Part shown: positions 17,160-26,714 of the stretch, one piece after another | Position numbering within the stretch: position 1 is the first letter of the stretch | Layout: every line of letters starts with the position of its first letter | Source: Polaribacter sp. | GTDB lineage: Bacteria; Bacteroidota; Bacteroidia; Flavobacteriales; Flavobacteriaceae | Direction: 5' to 3' | Length of the DNA stretch: 64,000 bases | NCBI RefSeq assembly: GCF_024639685.1 | Contig: NZ_JAHEHX010000019.1 | Location: forward strand, 496,001-560,000 | The notes under the pieces: generated by a model | The model's database searches: none | What the model saw: only the letters and a program-made list of their open reading frames with translations | Told to the model about the DNA's origin: nothing | Program-made: the position numbers and the translations under genes

Positions 17160-18752
17160 ATGAGTTTTTTAAAAGAAATTGAACGTAGAAGAACTTTTGG
17201 TATTATTTCTCATCCAGATGCAGGTAAAACTACGCTAACTGAAAAATTACTTTTATTTGGAGGTGCTATTCAAGAAGCAGGTGCTGTTAAAAATAATAAA
17301 ATAAAGAAAGGAGCTACATCAGACTTTATGGAAATAGAGCGCCAAAGAGGTATTTCTGTAGCTACTTCTGTACTAGCATTTATTTACAAAGACAAAAAAA
17401 TTAATATCCTAGATACTCCTGGTCATAAAGACTTTGCCGAAGATACTTTTAGAACATTAACTGCTGTAGATAGTGTTATTGTAGTTATTGATGTTGCTAA
17501 AGGTGTAGAGCCGCAAACTGAAAAGTTAGTAGAAGTTTGTAGAATGAGAAGCATACCAATCCTTGTATTTATAAACAAATTAGATAGAGAAGGTAAAGAT
17601 GCTTTTGACTTGTTAGATGAAGTTGAGCAAAAATTAGGTTTAAAAGTAACTCCTATGAGTTTTCCTATTGGAATGGGTTACGATTTTAAAGGAATATATA
17701 ATATCTGGGAAAAAAAATTAAACCTTTTTTCTGGAGACAATAAACAAACCATTTCAGAAGGAATTGAATTTGATGATTTATCTAGTCCAGAATTAGACAA
17801 AGCTGTTGGCGAAATTGCCGCAGATACACTTCGTGAAGAAATAGAATTGATAAGTGAGGTTTATCCAGATTTTAATCAAGAAGCATATTTAAAAGGTGAA
17901 TTACAACCTGTGTTTTTTGGCTCTGCCTTAAATAATTTTGGAGTTAAAGAATTATTAGATGCTTTTATAGAAATTGCACCTTCTCCACAGCCTAAAAAAG
18001 CAGAAGAACGCTTGGTAGATTCTAAAGAAACTAAAATGACAGGCTTTGTGTTTAAAATTCATGCAAACATGGATCCAAAACATAGAGACAGACTCGCATT
18101 TATAAAAGTTGTTTCTGGAACTTTTAAAAGAAACGCACCATACTTGCATGTAAGAAATGGCAAAAAAGTAAAATTCTCTAGTCCTAATGCCTTTTTTGCA
18201 GAAAAAAAAGAAATTGTAGACGAATCGTACCCAGGAGATATTGTAGGTATTCACGATACTGGTAGCTTTAAAATTGGAGACACCTTAACAGAAGGAGAAG
18301 GTTTAAATTTTAGAGGTATTCCAAGTTTTTCTCCAGAACACTTTAGGTATGTAAATAATGCTGATCCTATGAAATCTAAACAACTCTATAAAGGTTTAGA
18401 CCAATTAATGGATGAAGGTGTTGCACAACTATTTATTTTAGAAATGAATGGTAGAAGAGTTATTGGTACAGTTGGTGCGTTACAATTTGAAGTAATACAA
18501 TACAGGCTAGAACATGAATATGGTGCAAAATGTACCTATGAGAACTTAAATGTTCATAAAGCCTGTTGGGTGGAAGCAAAAAAACCAAAAAGCGAAGAAT
18601 TTAAAGAGTTTAAAAGAGTAAAACAGCGTTATTTAGCGAAAGACAAACAAAATCAGTTGGTTTTCTTAGCAGACTCTGAATTTACCATTCAAATGACACA
18701 AAGTAAATACCCCAATGTTAAACTACATTTTACGAGTGAGTTTAAAGATTGA
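17160..18752 (+). CDS. prfC: Peptide chain release factor 3
   Basis: GTPase that recycles RF1/RF2 from terminating ribosomes. The 530-residue length is normal. G1 is SHPDAGKTTLTEKLL (about residues 18-32), the switch region is RQRGISVATSVLAF, G3 is DTPGHKDFAEDTFRTL, and G4 is VFINKLDREG. The RF3-specific C-terminal domain carries ILEMNGRRVIGTVGALQFEV. It has a strong promoter and is followed, with the stop and start separated by a few bases, by a predicted beta-barrel protein. Confidence 0.96.
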   Translation: MSFLKEIERRRTFGIISHPDAGKTTLTEKLLLFGGAIQEAGAVKNNKIKKGATSDFMEIERQRGISVATSVLAFIYKDKKINILDTPGHKDFAEDTFRTLTAVDSVIVVIDVAKGVEPQTEKLVEVCRMRSIPILVFINKLDREGKDAFDLLDEVEQKLGLKVTPMSFPIGMGYDFKGIYNIWEKKLNLFSGDNKQTISEGIEFDDLSSPELDKAVGEIAADTLREEIELISEVYPDFNQEAYLKGELQPVFFGSALNNFGVKELLDAFIEIAPSPQPKKAEERLVDSKETKMTGFVFKIHANMDPKHRDRLAFIKVVSGTFKRNAPYLHVRNGKKVKFSSPNAFFAEKKEIVDESYPGDIVGIHDTGSFKIGDTLTEGEGLNFRGIPSFSPEHFRYVNNADPMKSKQLYKGLDQLMDEGVAQLFILEMNGRRVIGTVGALQFEVIQYRLEHEYGAKCTYENLNVHKACWVEAKKPKSEEFKEFKRVKQRYLAKDKQNQLVFLADSEFTIQMTQSKYPNVKLHFTSEFKD

Positions 18753-18757
18753 TATTT

Positions 18758-20326
18758 ATGAAAAAAACAGTATTTATAACCCTAATTTTATTTGCTTTAA
18801 AAGGAGTTTCTCAAGAATCTAACTTCTTTACCTTAAAAGGAAAAGAACTCCATAATAACATACGATTAAACTACACTTTAGTCAACCAACCCTTAGATAA
18901 AGTAAGCTACAATCTACAACCGACTATGGGATTTGTAGGGCTAAACTACAATATTCCATTAACAGACTGGTTGTATACAGGTGCAGGTTTTCATACTGCA
19001 ATTACTGGAGATCAGGGAGGACTATTTACACTTGGTGTTAACTTAGGTGTTAATTTTAGACTGTATAAAAAACTCTATTTTGATGCAAACATTCACTTTG
19101 GTGGTGGTGGTGGTTATAGAAGTTTAGTAAATGGTGGTGGAATCCTATATCCTAATGCTGGCTTACAATACAAATCAGAAAAATATTCATTTGGTGTACA
19201 ATATGGGTATGTAGATTTCTTTACGGGAATTCAAAAAAGTGATAATGTTTCTTTTTTTGTAGAAATACCTACCACATTAAGAACCACCTCTTACGCTAAT
19301 GCACAAAAATCGTTTACAGTAAACAATACTGATAAAGATGCGTTCTGGCAAAAGCCTGCTGTAAAAAGTGTGCAACAAGTTACGTTTGATTACTTTTTTC
19401 CATTTGGAAATTCTAGAACAGACGCAAGTACCAACCCAAGATACCAACAAATAAACAATACACTTTCTATTTTAGGTTTCGAATACCAAAAATATTTAAC
19501 GCCTAATACATTTATATACGCGCAAGTAGATGCAATGTATGGTGGTTTAACAGCTGGTTTTATGGATTTGTTTTTTGGTGTCGGAAAAAACTTTATAGAA
19601 ACAAGATATATAAACTTTTTTGCTAAAATGGGAATTGGAGCTGCTGGTGGTAGAATTTATCCTGAGGGAGGTTTAACCATTTACCCAAATGCTGGTCTCG
19701 ATTTTAAAATTACCGAAAAATTTGGTCTAAGTGTTCACGGAGGCTACCATAAGGCAATTGGAGGCATTGCAAGTTTCCAAGCCTATACAGGAGGATTTAG
19801 CTTAAAATATTATGGATTAAGTGGTGGTACAACTACCCCTTTTACTCAACAAAAAGTAAACAAGATTAGAACTCAAGGAATTCAAATTATGGTTCAAAAT
19901 CAAACCTATTTTGACGTTGCAAAATTCGGAATCCCAAATAGCGACTTACAACTTATTGGAATAAAACTAGCTTACGACATAAAGAAAAGAATTTATTTAG
20001 CAGGTGAAGCCTCTTTTGCTTACGAAGGCAAGTCAGGAGGTTATGCCCATGGTCTTTTCGGATTAGGAATAAAAAGTAATCCTTTTTTTAAGGAAAAAGT
20101 TACTACTTTTGTAGAGTTTGCTGCAGGAATTTCTGGAGGTGGTAGAGTAGATTCTGGAGAAGGAGTTTTACTAAGACCAACAGTAGGTTTAAATTACCTT
20201 GCAAACAAAGAGCTTTCATTTCACATATCTGGAGGGCAAATGTGGTCTCCTTTTGGCAATGTTAACGCAACAAACTTAACAATTGGATTGGCTTATGGCT
20301 TATCTATACTAAATTCAAAAAAGTAA
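18758..20326 (+). CDS. Predicted outer-membrane beta-barrel protein (523 residues)
   Basis: It begins MKKTVFITLILFALKGVSQ, a signal peptide. The mature part is rich in Gly and aromatic residues with alternating patterns such as YTGAGFHTAITGDQGG and FDANIHFGGGGGYRS, typical of barrel strands. Three internal segments share the pattern A-x-[IF]-x-G-G-G-[GR]-x-Y/R followed by G-x-x-x-x-P-x-x-G-L (near residues 107-140, 290-316 and 460-480), suggesting internal repetition of a barrel module. The start at 18758 is preferred over 18749. The function is unknown. Confidence 0.7.
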   Translation: MKKTVFITLILFALKGVSQESNFFTLKGKELHNNIRLNYTLVNQPLDKVSYNLQPTMGFVGLNYNIPLTDWLYTGAGFHTAITGDQGGLFTLGVNLGVNFRLYKKLYFDANIHFGGGGGYRSLVNGGGILYPNAGLQYKSEKYSFGVQYGYVDFFTGIQKSDNVSFFVEIPTTLRTTSYANAQKSFTVNNTDKDAFWQKPAVKSVQQVTFDYFFPFGNSRTDASTNPRYQQINNTLSILGFEYQKYLTPNTFIYAQVDAMYGGLTAGFMDLFFGVGKNFIETRYINFFAKMGIGAAGGRIYPEGGLTIYPNAGLDFKITEKFGLSVHGGYHKAIGGIASFQAYTGGFSLKYYGLSGGTTTPFTQQKVNKIRTQGIQIMVQNQTYFDVAKFGIPNSDLQLIGIKLAYDIKKRIYLAGEASFAYEGKSGGYAHGLFGLGIKSNPFFKEKVTTFVEFAAGISGGGRVDSGEGVLLRPTVGLNYLANKELSFHISGGQMWSPFGNVNATNLTIGLAYGLSILNSKK

Positions 20327-20347
20327 TAAAGATTAAAAATAAGAAAA

Positions 20348-21280
20348 ATGAATAACGGAATTTACGCAAAATTTACAACACCAAAAGGTGAAATACTAGT
20401 AGCATTAGAGCACCAAAAAGCACCTGGAACTGTAGGTAATTTTGTTGCCCTAGTAGAAGGAAACATGGAGAATAGTGCAAAACCACAAGGCACACCTTAT
20501 TATGATGGGTTAAACTTTCACAGAGTAATTCCAGATTTTATGATTCAAGGAGGTTGCCCTCAAGGAACAGGGACAGGAAACCCTGGTTATAAATTTGAAG
20601 ATGAATTTCACTCAGACTTAAAGCACGATGCTCCTGGTAAATTAGCAATGGCAAATTCAGGACCAGCAACTAACGGGAGTCAATTTTATATTACCCACGT
20701 ACCTACTCCATGGTTAGATGGTAAGCATACCGTTTTTGGAACTGTTATTGAAGGACAAGATGTTGTAGATGCTATTGCACAAGGTGATGCAATAGAAAGT
20801 GTAGCAATTATTAAAGTAGGTAGTGAAGCAGAAAACTTTAATGCTATAGAGGCGTTTAGAAACTTTGAAGGATCAAGAGAAAAAAGAGAAGCAGAAGAAA
20901 AAACAAAACAAAAAGAATTATTAGATAGCGTTGCTGCTGGATATGATGAGACCGAAAGTGGTTTACGTTACAAAATTTTACAAAATGGAACAGGAAAACA
21001 AGCTACAAAGAGAGCTCGTGTTTCTGTACATTATAAGGGACAATTATTAGATGGTACTGTATTTGATTCTTCTTACAAAAGAAAACAACCAATAGATTTT
21101 AATGTAGGCGTTGGTCAGGTAATTTCTGGCTGGGATGAAGGCATACAGTTATTAAAAGTTGGTGACAAAGCTCGCTTTGTAATACCGTCTAATTTAGGGT
21201 ATGGAGCACAAGGAGCTGGTGGTGTTATACCACCAAACGCAACGTTAATATTTGACGTAGAACTTATGGATGTCAATTAA
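20348..21280 (+). CDS. Cyclophilin-FKBP fusion peptidyl-prolyl isomerase
   Basis: A 310-residue protein with two unrelated PPIase folds. Residues 1-165 are cyclophilin-type (FHRVIPDFMIQGGCPQGTGTG, then NGSQFYITHVPTPWLDGKHT). Residues 168-200 are a charged helical linker rich in Glu and Lys. Residues 205-310 are FKBP-type (VSVHYKGQLLDGTVFDSSY, VISGWDEGIQLLKVGDKARF, NLGYGAQGAGGVIPPNATL). There is no signal peptide, so it is a cytoplasmic folding helper. It sits 21 bp after the barrel gene and is followed by a terminator, so it probably ends the prfC transcript. The architecture is known in Bacteroidota. Confidence 0.92.
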   Translation: MNNGIYAKFTTPKGEILVALEHQKAPGTVGNFVALVEGNMENSAKPQGTPYYDGLNFHRVIPDFMIQGGCPQGTGTGNPGYKFEDEFHSDLKHDAPGKLAMANSGPATNGSQFYITHVPTPWLDGKHTVFGTVIEGQDVVDAIAQGDAIESVAIIKVGSEAENFNAIEAFRNFEGSREKREAEEKTKQKELLDSVAAGYDETESGLRYKILQNGTGKQATKRARVSVHYKGQLLDGTVFDSSYKRKQPIDFNVGVGQVISGWDEGIQLLKVGDKARFVIPSNLGYGAQGAGGVIPPNATLIFDVELMDVN

Positions 21281-21308
21281 ATACGAGTCAAAAAAGAAAA
21301 TAGAAATA

Positions 21309-21350
21309 TCTATAAAAACCTTAAAATTCAATTTTTAAGGTTTTTATAGT
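21309..21350 (+). terminator. Intrinsic terminator after the PPIase fusion
   Basis: Long AT-rich hairpin CTATAAAAACCTTAAAA / TTTTTAAGGTTTTTATAG, about 30 bp after the stop codon. It is symmetric and could act on both strands. Confidence 0.7.
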
Positions 21351-21488
21351 TTTAATGTAGAATTATAGTTAATTTTAATAGTCTTAAATAAATTTAAGAA
21401 CGTTATCCCTTAATGTTTCTTAGTAAAAATAAATCTTCCAAAATTATAAAAAAAACAAATTTTTAACGAATTTAGCCAAGCAGATTAA

Positions 21489-21632
21489 AATACTTTCGAA
21501 AATTATGGAGGTAGTGGCTTGGGCTTATTTATAGGTAAAAACATTATTACGAATATGAATTCAGAAATTCATGTTAATAGTGAAAAAGGAAAAGGAAGTC
21601 ATTTTTATTTTGATATAATAGTAGAAAAATGA
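21489..21632 (+). pseudogene. Remnant of a sensor histidine kinase (end of the ATPase domain)
   Basis: The frame reads ENYGGSGLGLFIGKNI, then a segment ending EIHVNSEKGKGSHFYFDI, and stops at 21630-21632. YGGSGLGL is the G2 box of HATPase_c, and the following S-x-x-G-x-G-x-x-F/H-x-F end is equally typical. In-frame stops occur just upstream (21486) and no ATP-binding N or G1 box precedes it. This is a 3' remnant of about 45 codons. Confidence 0.75.
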
Positions 21633-21650
21633 ACGTTAACCTAGGATTAC

Positions 21651-21680
21651 AAGCAAAAAAAAAGCGCTTTAAAAGCACTT
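21651..21680 (-). terminator. Terminator for the leu operon
   Basis: On the minus strand AGTGCT-TTTAA-AGCGCT (containing one G-T pair) is followed by a long T-run at 21662-21655. It lies 23 bp past the leuB stop. Confidence 0.65.
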
Positions 21681-21702
21681 TTTTTTATATATAATTTTAT
21701 AG

Positions 21703-22758
21703 TTAAATTTCATTCGCTAGCCAATCACCAACTTCAGAAGTTCCATAGGATTTTCCGTTTTCAGATAAATCTTCAGTTACAATTCCTTGTTCTAAAGCAC
21801 TATTTACAGCATCTCTAATGGCTTTCCCTTCTTTTTGAAGATCAAAATTTTCGAACATCATTGCTGCAGACAAAACAGTAGCCATAGGGTTAGCAATGTT
21901 TAAACCAGTAGCTTGTGGATAAGAACCGTGTATAGGCTCAAATAAACCAATGTCTGAACCTAAAGATGCACTTGGCATTAAACCCATAGAACCAGAAATC
22001 ACAGAAGCTTCATCTGTTAAGATATCTCCAAATAAATTTTCGGTAATTAAAACATCATAACTATTTGGCCATTGCACAAGTCTCATTGCAACTGCATCTA
22101 CAAACTCATAAGACACCTCTACCTCTGGATACTCTTTTTCCATAGCTTGTACCGTTTCTCTCCATAAACGAGAGGTTTCTAGTACATTGGCTTTATCTAC
22201 ACAACATAATTTTTTACCACGTGTCATAGCTAATTCAAAACCCTTCTTTGCTAATCTTTGTACCTCTGCCCTAGTATAAACACAGTTATCAAAAGCAGTT
22301 TCACCTTCATCACTTCTCCCCTTTTCACCAAAGTATATACCCCCCGTTAATTCGCGTAAAAAAACCAAATCTGTACCTTCAATACGCTCTCTTTTTAGAG
22401 GTGATTTGTCTAAAAGTGACGGAAAAGTAAACGTTGGTCTTACATTTGCAAATAAGCCAAGTTTTTTGCGCATTTTTAACAACCCTTGCTCAGGACGTAC
22501 TTTTGCAGAGGGATCATTATCAAAACGTGGATGCCCAATTGCTCCAAACAATACAGCATCTGAAGCCATACAAATATCATGCGTTTCATCTGGATAAGGC
22601 TCTCCAACAGCATCAATAGCAGCTGCACCTGTTAAGGCTGGTTTCCAATTAATTTCATGATTAAACTTCTTTGCAATGGCATCAGAAACTTTTACTGCTT
22701 GATCTATAACTTCAGGACCTATTCCATCTCCTGCCAATAAGGCTATATTTAATTTCAT
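21703..22758 (-). CDS. leuB: 3-isopropylmalate dehydrogenase
   Basis: NAD-dependent oxidative decarboxylase of leucine synthesis, 351 residues. Clear hallmarks are LLAGDGIGPEV at the N-terminus, the arginine and substrate stretch FANVRPTFTFPS, FLRELTGGIYFGEKGR, and NLFGDILTDEASVISGSMGLMPSASLG. It is the last gene of the leftward leuC-leuD-leuA-leuB operon. The 27-bp gap from leuA contains the short AGCTAAAAGC repeat seen elsewhere in this operon. Confidence 0.96.
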   Translation of the reverse strand: MKLNIALLAGDGIGPEVIDQAVKVSDAIAKKFNHEINWKPALTGAAAIDAVGEPYPDETHDICMASDAVLFGAIGHPRFDNDPSAKVRPEQGLLKMRKKLGLFANVRPTFTFPSLLDKSPLKRERIEGTDLVFLRELTGGIYFGEKGRSDEGETAFDNCVYTRAEVQRLAKKGFELAMTRGKKLCCVDKANVLETSRLWRETVQAMEKEYPEVEVSYEFVDAVAMRLVQWPNSYDVLITENLFGDILTDEASVISGSMGLMPSASLGSDIGLFEPIHGSYPQATGLNIANPMATVLSAAMMFENFDLQKEGKAIRDAVNSALEQGIVTEDLSENGKSYGTSEVGDWLANEI

Positions 22759-22785
22759 TTTCTGTTAGCTTTTAGCTTGTTTACT
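22759..22785. repeat. AGCTAAAAGC intergenic repeat between leuA and leuB
   Basis: On the minus strand the gap reads ACAAGCTAAAAGCTAACAG. The unit AGCTAAAAGC recurs in the leuC-leuD gap. Confidence 0.6.
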
Positions 22786-24309
22786 TTAAATAATATTCAA
22801 CATTTTCTCTGTGGCTTTTATTGCAGATACTGTTTGATCTGAATCTAAACCATGAGTAACAAATTCCTTTTTATCTTTACTCCAAGTAATAATTGTTTCA
22901 CACAATGCATCAGAATTACTCCCAGGAGGAATTCTAACAGCATAATCAATCAATTTTGGCAACTCTTTTTTACTATGAGTTTTATATAGTTTTTTTAAGG
23001 CGTTCATAAAAGCATCAAACTGTCCATCTCCTTGTGCATGTGCTTCATACAAAACACCTTCAACTCTTAACTGTAAAGTTGTAGATGGTTTTAAACCTCT
23101 TGCATGCCCTAAAACATAATTTTCTACAACTACTCTTTTTTCTATAGTGTTAGAATCTAAAACATCAGAAATAATATAAGGTAAATCTTCTTGAGAAACC
23201 ACTTCCTTTTTATCTCCTAGCTCTATAATTCTTTGGGTAACCTTCTTTAATTCGTCATCATTTAAACTTAAGCCTAAATCTTGTAAATTCTTTTGAATGT
23301 TTGCTTTTCCTGATGTTTTCCCTAAGGCATATTTACGTTTTCTACCAAAACGCTCTGGAATTAGATCATTAAAATAAAGGTTGTTTTTATTATCTCCATC
23401 TGCATGAATGCCAGCTGTTTGTGTAAATACATTTGCGCCAACAATAGGCTTGTTTACAGGAATTCTAAAGCCTGAAAAAGTTTCTACCAGCTTACTTACT
23501 TTATTTAAAGCTTTCTCATTTACATTAACAGAAACCTCATCACTCAAAAAATCATTAATTACTGCAATTGCACTCGCTATTGGTGCATTTCCTGCACGTT
23601 CACCCATTCCATTTACTGTTAAATGTAAACCATGAGCACCTGCTTTAATAGCATTCATAACGTTTGCAACCCCCAAATCATAATCATTATGACCATGAAA
23701 ATCGATATGTAATGATGGATATTTTTGATGAATCTCTACAATGAAATTAGTAGTTTCTTCTGGTGTTAAAATACCTAAAGTGTCTGGTAGAAGAAGTCTT
23801 TTTATAGGTTGTGTTTTAATAAAATCTAAATATTGAAAAACATATGCTTTAGAATTACGCATTCCATTAGACCAATCCTCTAAATATACATTAGTTTGTA
23901 TACCATTTTTAGCTGCTAAATCTATTGTAGCTTTTATGTCTGAAAAATGTTGTTCTGGTGTTTTTTTAAGTTGATGCGTTAAATGATTTAAAGAACCTTT
24001 GGTTAATAAATTCTGAACTTTTGCTCCAGATTCTAACATCCAATCTATAGATTTTCCACCATCAACAAAGGTTAAAACCTCAATCTTAGTTAAAACATTT
24101 TCTGAAACAGCCCAAGTTGTAATTTTTTGAACAGCTTCTAGCTCACCTTTAGAAACACGAGCTGAAGCAACTTCTATTCTATCAACCTTTAACTCTTCTA
24201 GTAAAAGTTTTGCTATCGTTAGCTTTTCTGAAACTGAAAAAGATACTCCAGAGGTTTGTTCTCCATCTCTTAGAGTAGTATCCATTATTTCAATATTTCT
24301 TACAGCCAT
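22786..24309 (-). CDS. leuA: 2-isopropylmalate synthase-family enzyme (LeuA; CimA-like alternative)
   Basis: A 507-residue acyltransferase with an N-terminal HMGL-type TIM barrel and a C-terminal LeuA allosteric domain (about 370-507, ending with a SDALCETIITW stretch). Catalytic features are IMDTTLRDGEQ (8-18) and the metal pair in HIDFHGHNDYDLG. NGMGERAGNAPIAS is also family-typical. The stretch after DGEQ reads TSGVSFS instead of the common SPG-type sequence, so this is a divergent flavobacterial branch. Position between leuD and leuB supports isopropylmalate synthesis, but citramalate synthase activity cannot be excluded from sequence alone. Confidence 0.85.
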   Translation of the reverse strand: MAVRNIEIMDTTLRDGEQTSGVSFSVSEKLTIAKLLLEELKVDRIEVASARVSKGELEAVQKITTWAVSENVLTKIEVLTFVDGGKSIDWMLESGAKVQNLLTKGSLNHLTHQLKKTPEQHFSDIKATIDLAAKNGIQTNVYLEDWSNGMRNSKAYVFQYLDFIKTQPIKRLLLPDTLGILTPEETTNFIVEIHQKYPSLHIDFHGHNDYDLGVANVMNAIKAGAHGLHLTVNGMGERAGNAPIASAIAVINDFLSDEVSVNVNEKALNKVSKLVETFSGFRIPVNKPIVGANVFTQTAGIHADGDNKNNLYFNDLIPERFGRKRKYALGKTSGKANIQKNLQDLGLSLNDDELKKVTQRIIELGDKKEVVSQEDLPYIISDVLDSNTIEKRVVVENYVLGHARGLKPSTTLQLRVEGVLYEAHAQGDGQFDAFMNALKKLYKTHSKKELPKLIDYAVRIPPGSNSDALCETIITWSKDKKEFVTHGLDSDQTVSAIKATEKMLNII

Positions 24310-24329
24310 TACAATAATTTACAGATGAA

Positions 24330-24929
24330 TTAAAATGGTCTTGTTTTCGCAAATGCAGAAATCTCTTCTTCAATATTTTTTAAATAATCGATATCATCAA
24401 AACCATTTAACATATTATCTTTCTTATAAGTATTAATTTCAAACGATTCTGATTCTCCTGTAGTAACTAAAGTAACAGTTTGTTTTGGTAAATCTACTTT
24501 AATCTCTGTATTAGGATCAGCCATAATAGCATCAAATAATGTATTGGCAAAATTTTCTGAAACTTGTACAGGTAGCACCCCAACGTTCAAACAATTATTT
24601 CTAAATATATCTGCAAAAAAGGATGAAATTACACATCGTAATCCAAAATCATAAACAGACCAAGCTGCATGCTCTCTAGAAGAGCCTGAACCAAAATTTT
24701 TACCACCTACTAAAATTTTAGAACCTGCGTAAATTTCTTTGTTTAAAGGAAAATCTGCTTTTGGTGATCCATCTTGATGGTATCTCCAATCTCTAAAAAA
24801 ATTATCACCAAAACCAACTCTTTCTGTCGCCTTTAAAAAACGAGCAGGAATTATTTGATCTGTATCTACATTTTCTATTGGTAATGGATATGCTGTACTT
24901 GTTAAAACGTCAAATTTATCGTAAGCCAT
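24330..24929 (-). CDS. leuD: 3-isopropylmalate dehydratase, small subunit
   Basis: A 199-residue swivelling domain subunit that pairs with LeuC to isomerise 2- to 3-isopropylmalate. Signature stretches are VDTDQIIPARFLKATER, GKNFGSGSSREHAAWSV and the late IADIFRNNCLNVGVLPV-like motif (here FADIFRNNCLNVG). Length is normal. It is separated from leuC by a 110-bp gap full of short repeats and from leuA by 20 bp. Confidence 0.96.
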   Translation of the reverse strand: MAYDKFDVLTSTAYPLPIENVDTDQIIPARFLKATERVGFGDNFFRDWRYHQDGSPKADFPLNKEIYAGSKILVGGKNFGSGSSREHAAWSVYDFGLRCVISSFFADIFRNNCLNVGVLPVQVSENFANTLFDAIMADPNTEIKVDLPKQTVTLVTTGESESFEINTYKKDNMLNGFDDIDYLKNIEEEISAFAKTRPF

Positions 24930-25039
24930 TATTTTATGCTTTTAGCCTTTAGCTTTTAGCTATGGGCAGTATTTATTGTTTTTGCTATGGGCTATTTGCC
25001 TTTAGCTTTTTAATTAATCTTATTTCTAAAAGCCAATAG
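24930..25039. repeat. Degenerate short-repeat cluster between leuC and leuD
   Basis: On the minus strand the gap carries AGCTAAAGGC twice, GCCCATAGC twice and AGCTAAAAGC once. The family continues into the end of leuC, where the last codons read GCTGCTAGCTTATAG. No ORF or clean terminator is present. The composition differs from neighbouring gaps. Confidence 0.65.
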
Positions 25040-26446
25040 CTATAAGCTAGCAGCTAAAATTGTTCTTGGATCTGTAACTACACCTTCTACTGCAGATGCT
25101 GCTGCTACTAAAGGAGAGGCTAATAAAGTTCTAGATCCAGGGCCTTGTCTACCTTCAAAGTTTCTGTTTGAAGTTGAAACTGATAATTTACCTGAAGGTA
25201 TTTTATCATCATTCATAGCCAAACACGCAGAACAACCTGGTTCTCTTAATACAAAACCTGCAGCATCTATAATTTTGTCTAAACCTTCTTCTTTTATTTG
25301 GTCTACAACTTTATGTGAACCAGGTACTAACCAAGCAGTAACATTCTCTGCTTTTTTACGCCCTTCTACTATAGAACAAAAAGCCCTAAAATCTTCTATT
25401 CTTCCATTTGTACAAGAACCTAAGAATACAAAATCAATTTCTTTACCTAGCATTGCATCTCCTTCATCAAAATTCATGTAGGCTAAAGATTTCTTGTATG
25501 ATTTTGCTCCACTATCTGCATCATCAGAATTTGGAATAGATTTAGTTACTCCAATTCCCATTCCTGGATTTGTACCATAAGTAATCATTGGTTCAATATC
25601 TGAAGCTTCAAAAGTAAACTCTGCATCAAATTCTGCATTATCTTCTGTATATAATGTTTGCCAATAATTCATGGCTTTATCCCAAGCTTCGCCTTTTGGT
25701 GCTAATGATCTACCTTTTATATAGTGATAGGTTTTTTCATCTGGAGCAATCATACCTCCTCTTGCTCCCATTTCTATAGAAAGGTTACACACTGTCATTC
25801 TACCTTCCATAGACATTTCTTTGAAAACATCTCCAGCATATTCTACAAAATAACCTGTAGCACCAGAAGTTGATAATTTAGAAATGATATATAAAGCTAC
25901 ATCTTTAGGCGTAACTCCAACACCTAAAATTCCATTTACATTAATTCGTAAACTTTTTGGCTTAGGCTGCATAATACATTGTGTAGACAACACCATTTCT
26001 ACCTCACTTGTTCCAATACCAAAAGCAATGGCTCCAAAAGCTCCATGTGTAGAGGTATGAGAATCTCCACATACTATAGTTGCACCTGGTAATGTAATTC
26101 CGTTTTCTGGACCTACAACATGTACAATTCCGTTATTTTTATCTCCTAAACCCCAGTGAGAAATGCCATATTTTTTTGCATTTTCTTCTAAAGCATTCAA
26201 TTGATTTGCTGATAAAGGATCTTCAACTGGTAAATGTTGATTTATAGTTGGTGTGTTATGATCTGCAGTTGCAAATGTTTTTTCTGGATAAACAACACTG
26301 TTACCTCTGCTTTCTAAACCTAAAAAAGCAACAGGACTAGTTACTTCATGTATAAAATGACGGTCTATAAATAAAACATCTGGACCTTCTTTTACTTTAC
26401 GAACAACATGTGTATCCCAAACTTTATCAAATAATGTATTTGCCAT
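25040..26446 (-). CDS. leuC: 3-isopropylmalate dehydratase, large subunit
   Basis: A 468-residue aconitase-family subunit. The three [4Fe-4S] cysteines are in [10 protein letters not shown] and [30 protein letters not shown] and [18 protein letters not shown] are hallmark stretches. It is the first gene of the leftward leucine operon. The upstream 268 bp contain no leucine-rich leader peptide that I can see, so attenuation of the enteric type is not supported. Confidence 0.97.
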   Translation of the reverse strand: MANTLFDKVWDTHVVRKVKEGPDVLFIDRHFIHEVTSPVAFLGLESRGNSVVYPEKTFATADHNTPTINQHLPVEDPLSANQLNALEENAKKYGISHWGLGDKNNGIVHVVGPENGITLPGATIVCGDSHTSTHGAFGAIAFGIGTSEVEMVLSTQCIMQPKPKSLRINVNGILGVGVTPKDVALYIISKLSTSGATGYFVEYAGDVFKEMSMEGRMTVCNLSIEMGARGGMIAPDEKTYHYIKGRSLAPKGEAWDKAMNYWQTLYTEDNAEFDAEFTFEASDIEPMITYGTNPGMGIGVTKSIPNSDDADSGAKSYKKSLAYMNFDEGDAMLGKEIDFVFLGSCTNGRIEDFRAFCSIVEGRKKAENVTAWLVPGSHKVVDQIKEEGLDKIIDAAGFVLREPGCSACLAMNDDKIPSGKLSVSTSNRNFEGRQGPGSRTLLASPLVAAASAVEGVVTDPRTILAASL

Positions 26447-26714
26447 TTTTTATATTTTCATTCAATTCTCAAAAATAAACTTTAAAAGTAGTTTTTAACA
26501 ATACTCTACCTAAAGAAGTACTATATTCATTGACAAAAGGTATATGTAGTAAATTGATTTTGAAACACTTAATCTAATTTTAAATACGATGTCTAATATT
26601 TTTAAAGTGCTAATATCTCAAAATAAACAACCTTTTAGGAAAACAGAAAATAGCATTCTATTCTAAGTTTCATATTTAAATAGTATATTTAAATTTAAAT
26701 TTTAATTTTCAACT

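Noticed and set aside
19081..19150. GGTGGTGGTGGT run in the beta-barrel gene as a phase-variable repeat
   Set aside because: Only four units, in frame, encoding a glycine loop also seen elsewhere in the protein; slippage would not switch the gene off.
26589..26666. 25-codon ORF MSNIFKVLISQNKQPF... upstream of the DUF962 gene
   Set aside because: No family resemblance and AT-rich chance is likely; the surrounding 268 bp show no other signal.
26447..26714. Leucine-rich leader peptide or attenuator upstream of leuC
   Set aside because: I read the minus strand for runs of Leu codons followed by a hairpin and T-run and found none.
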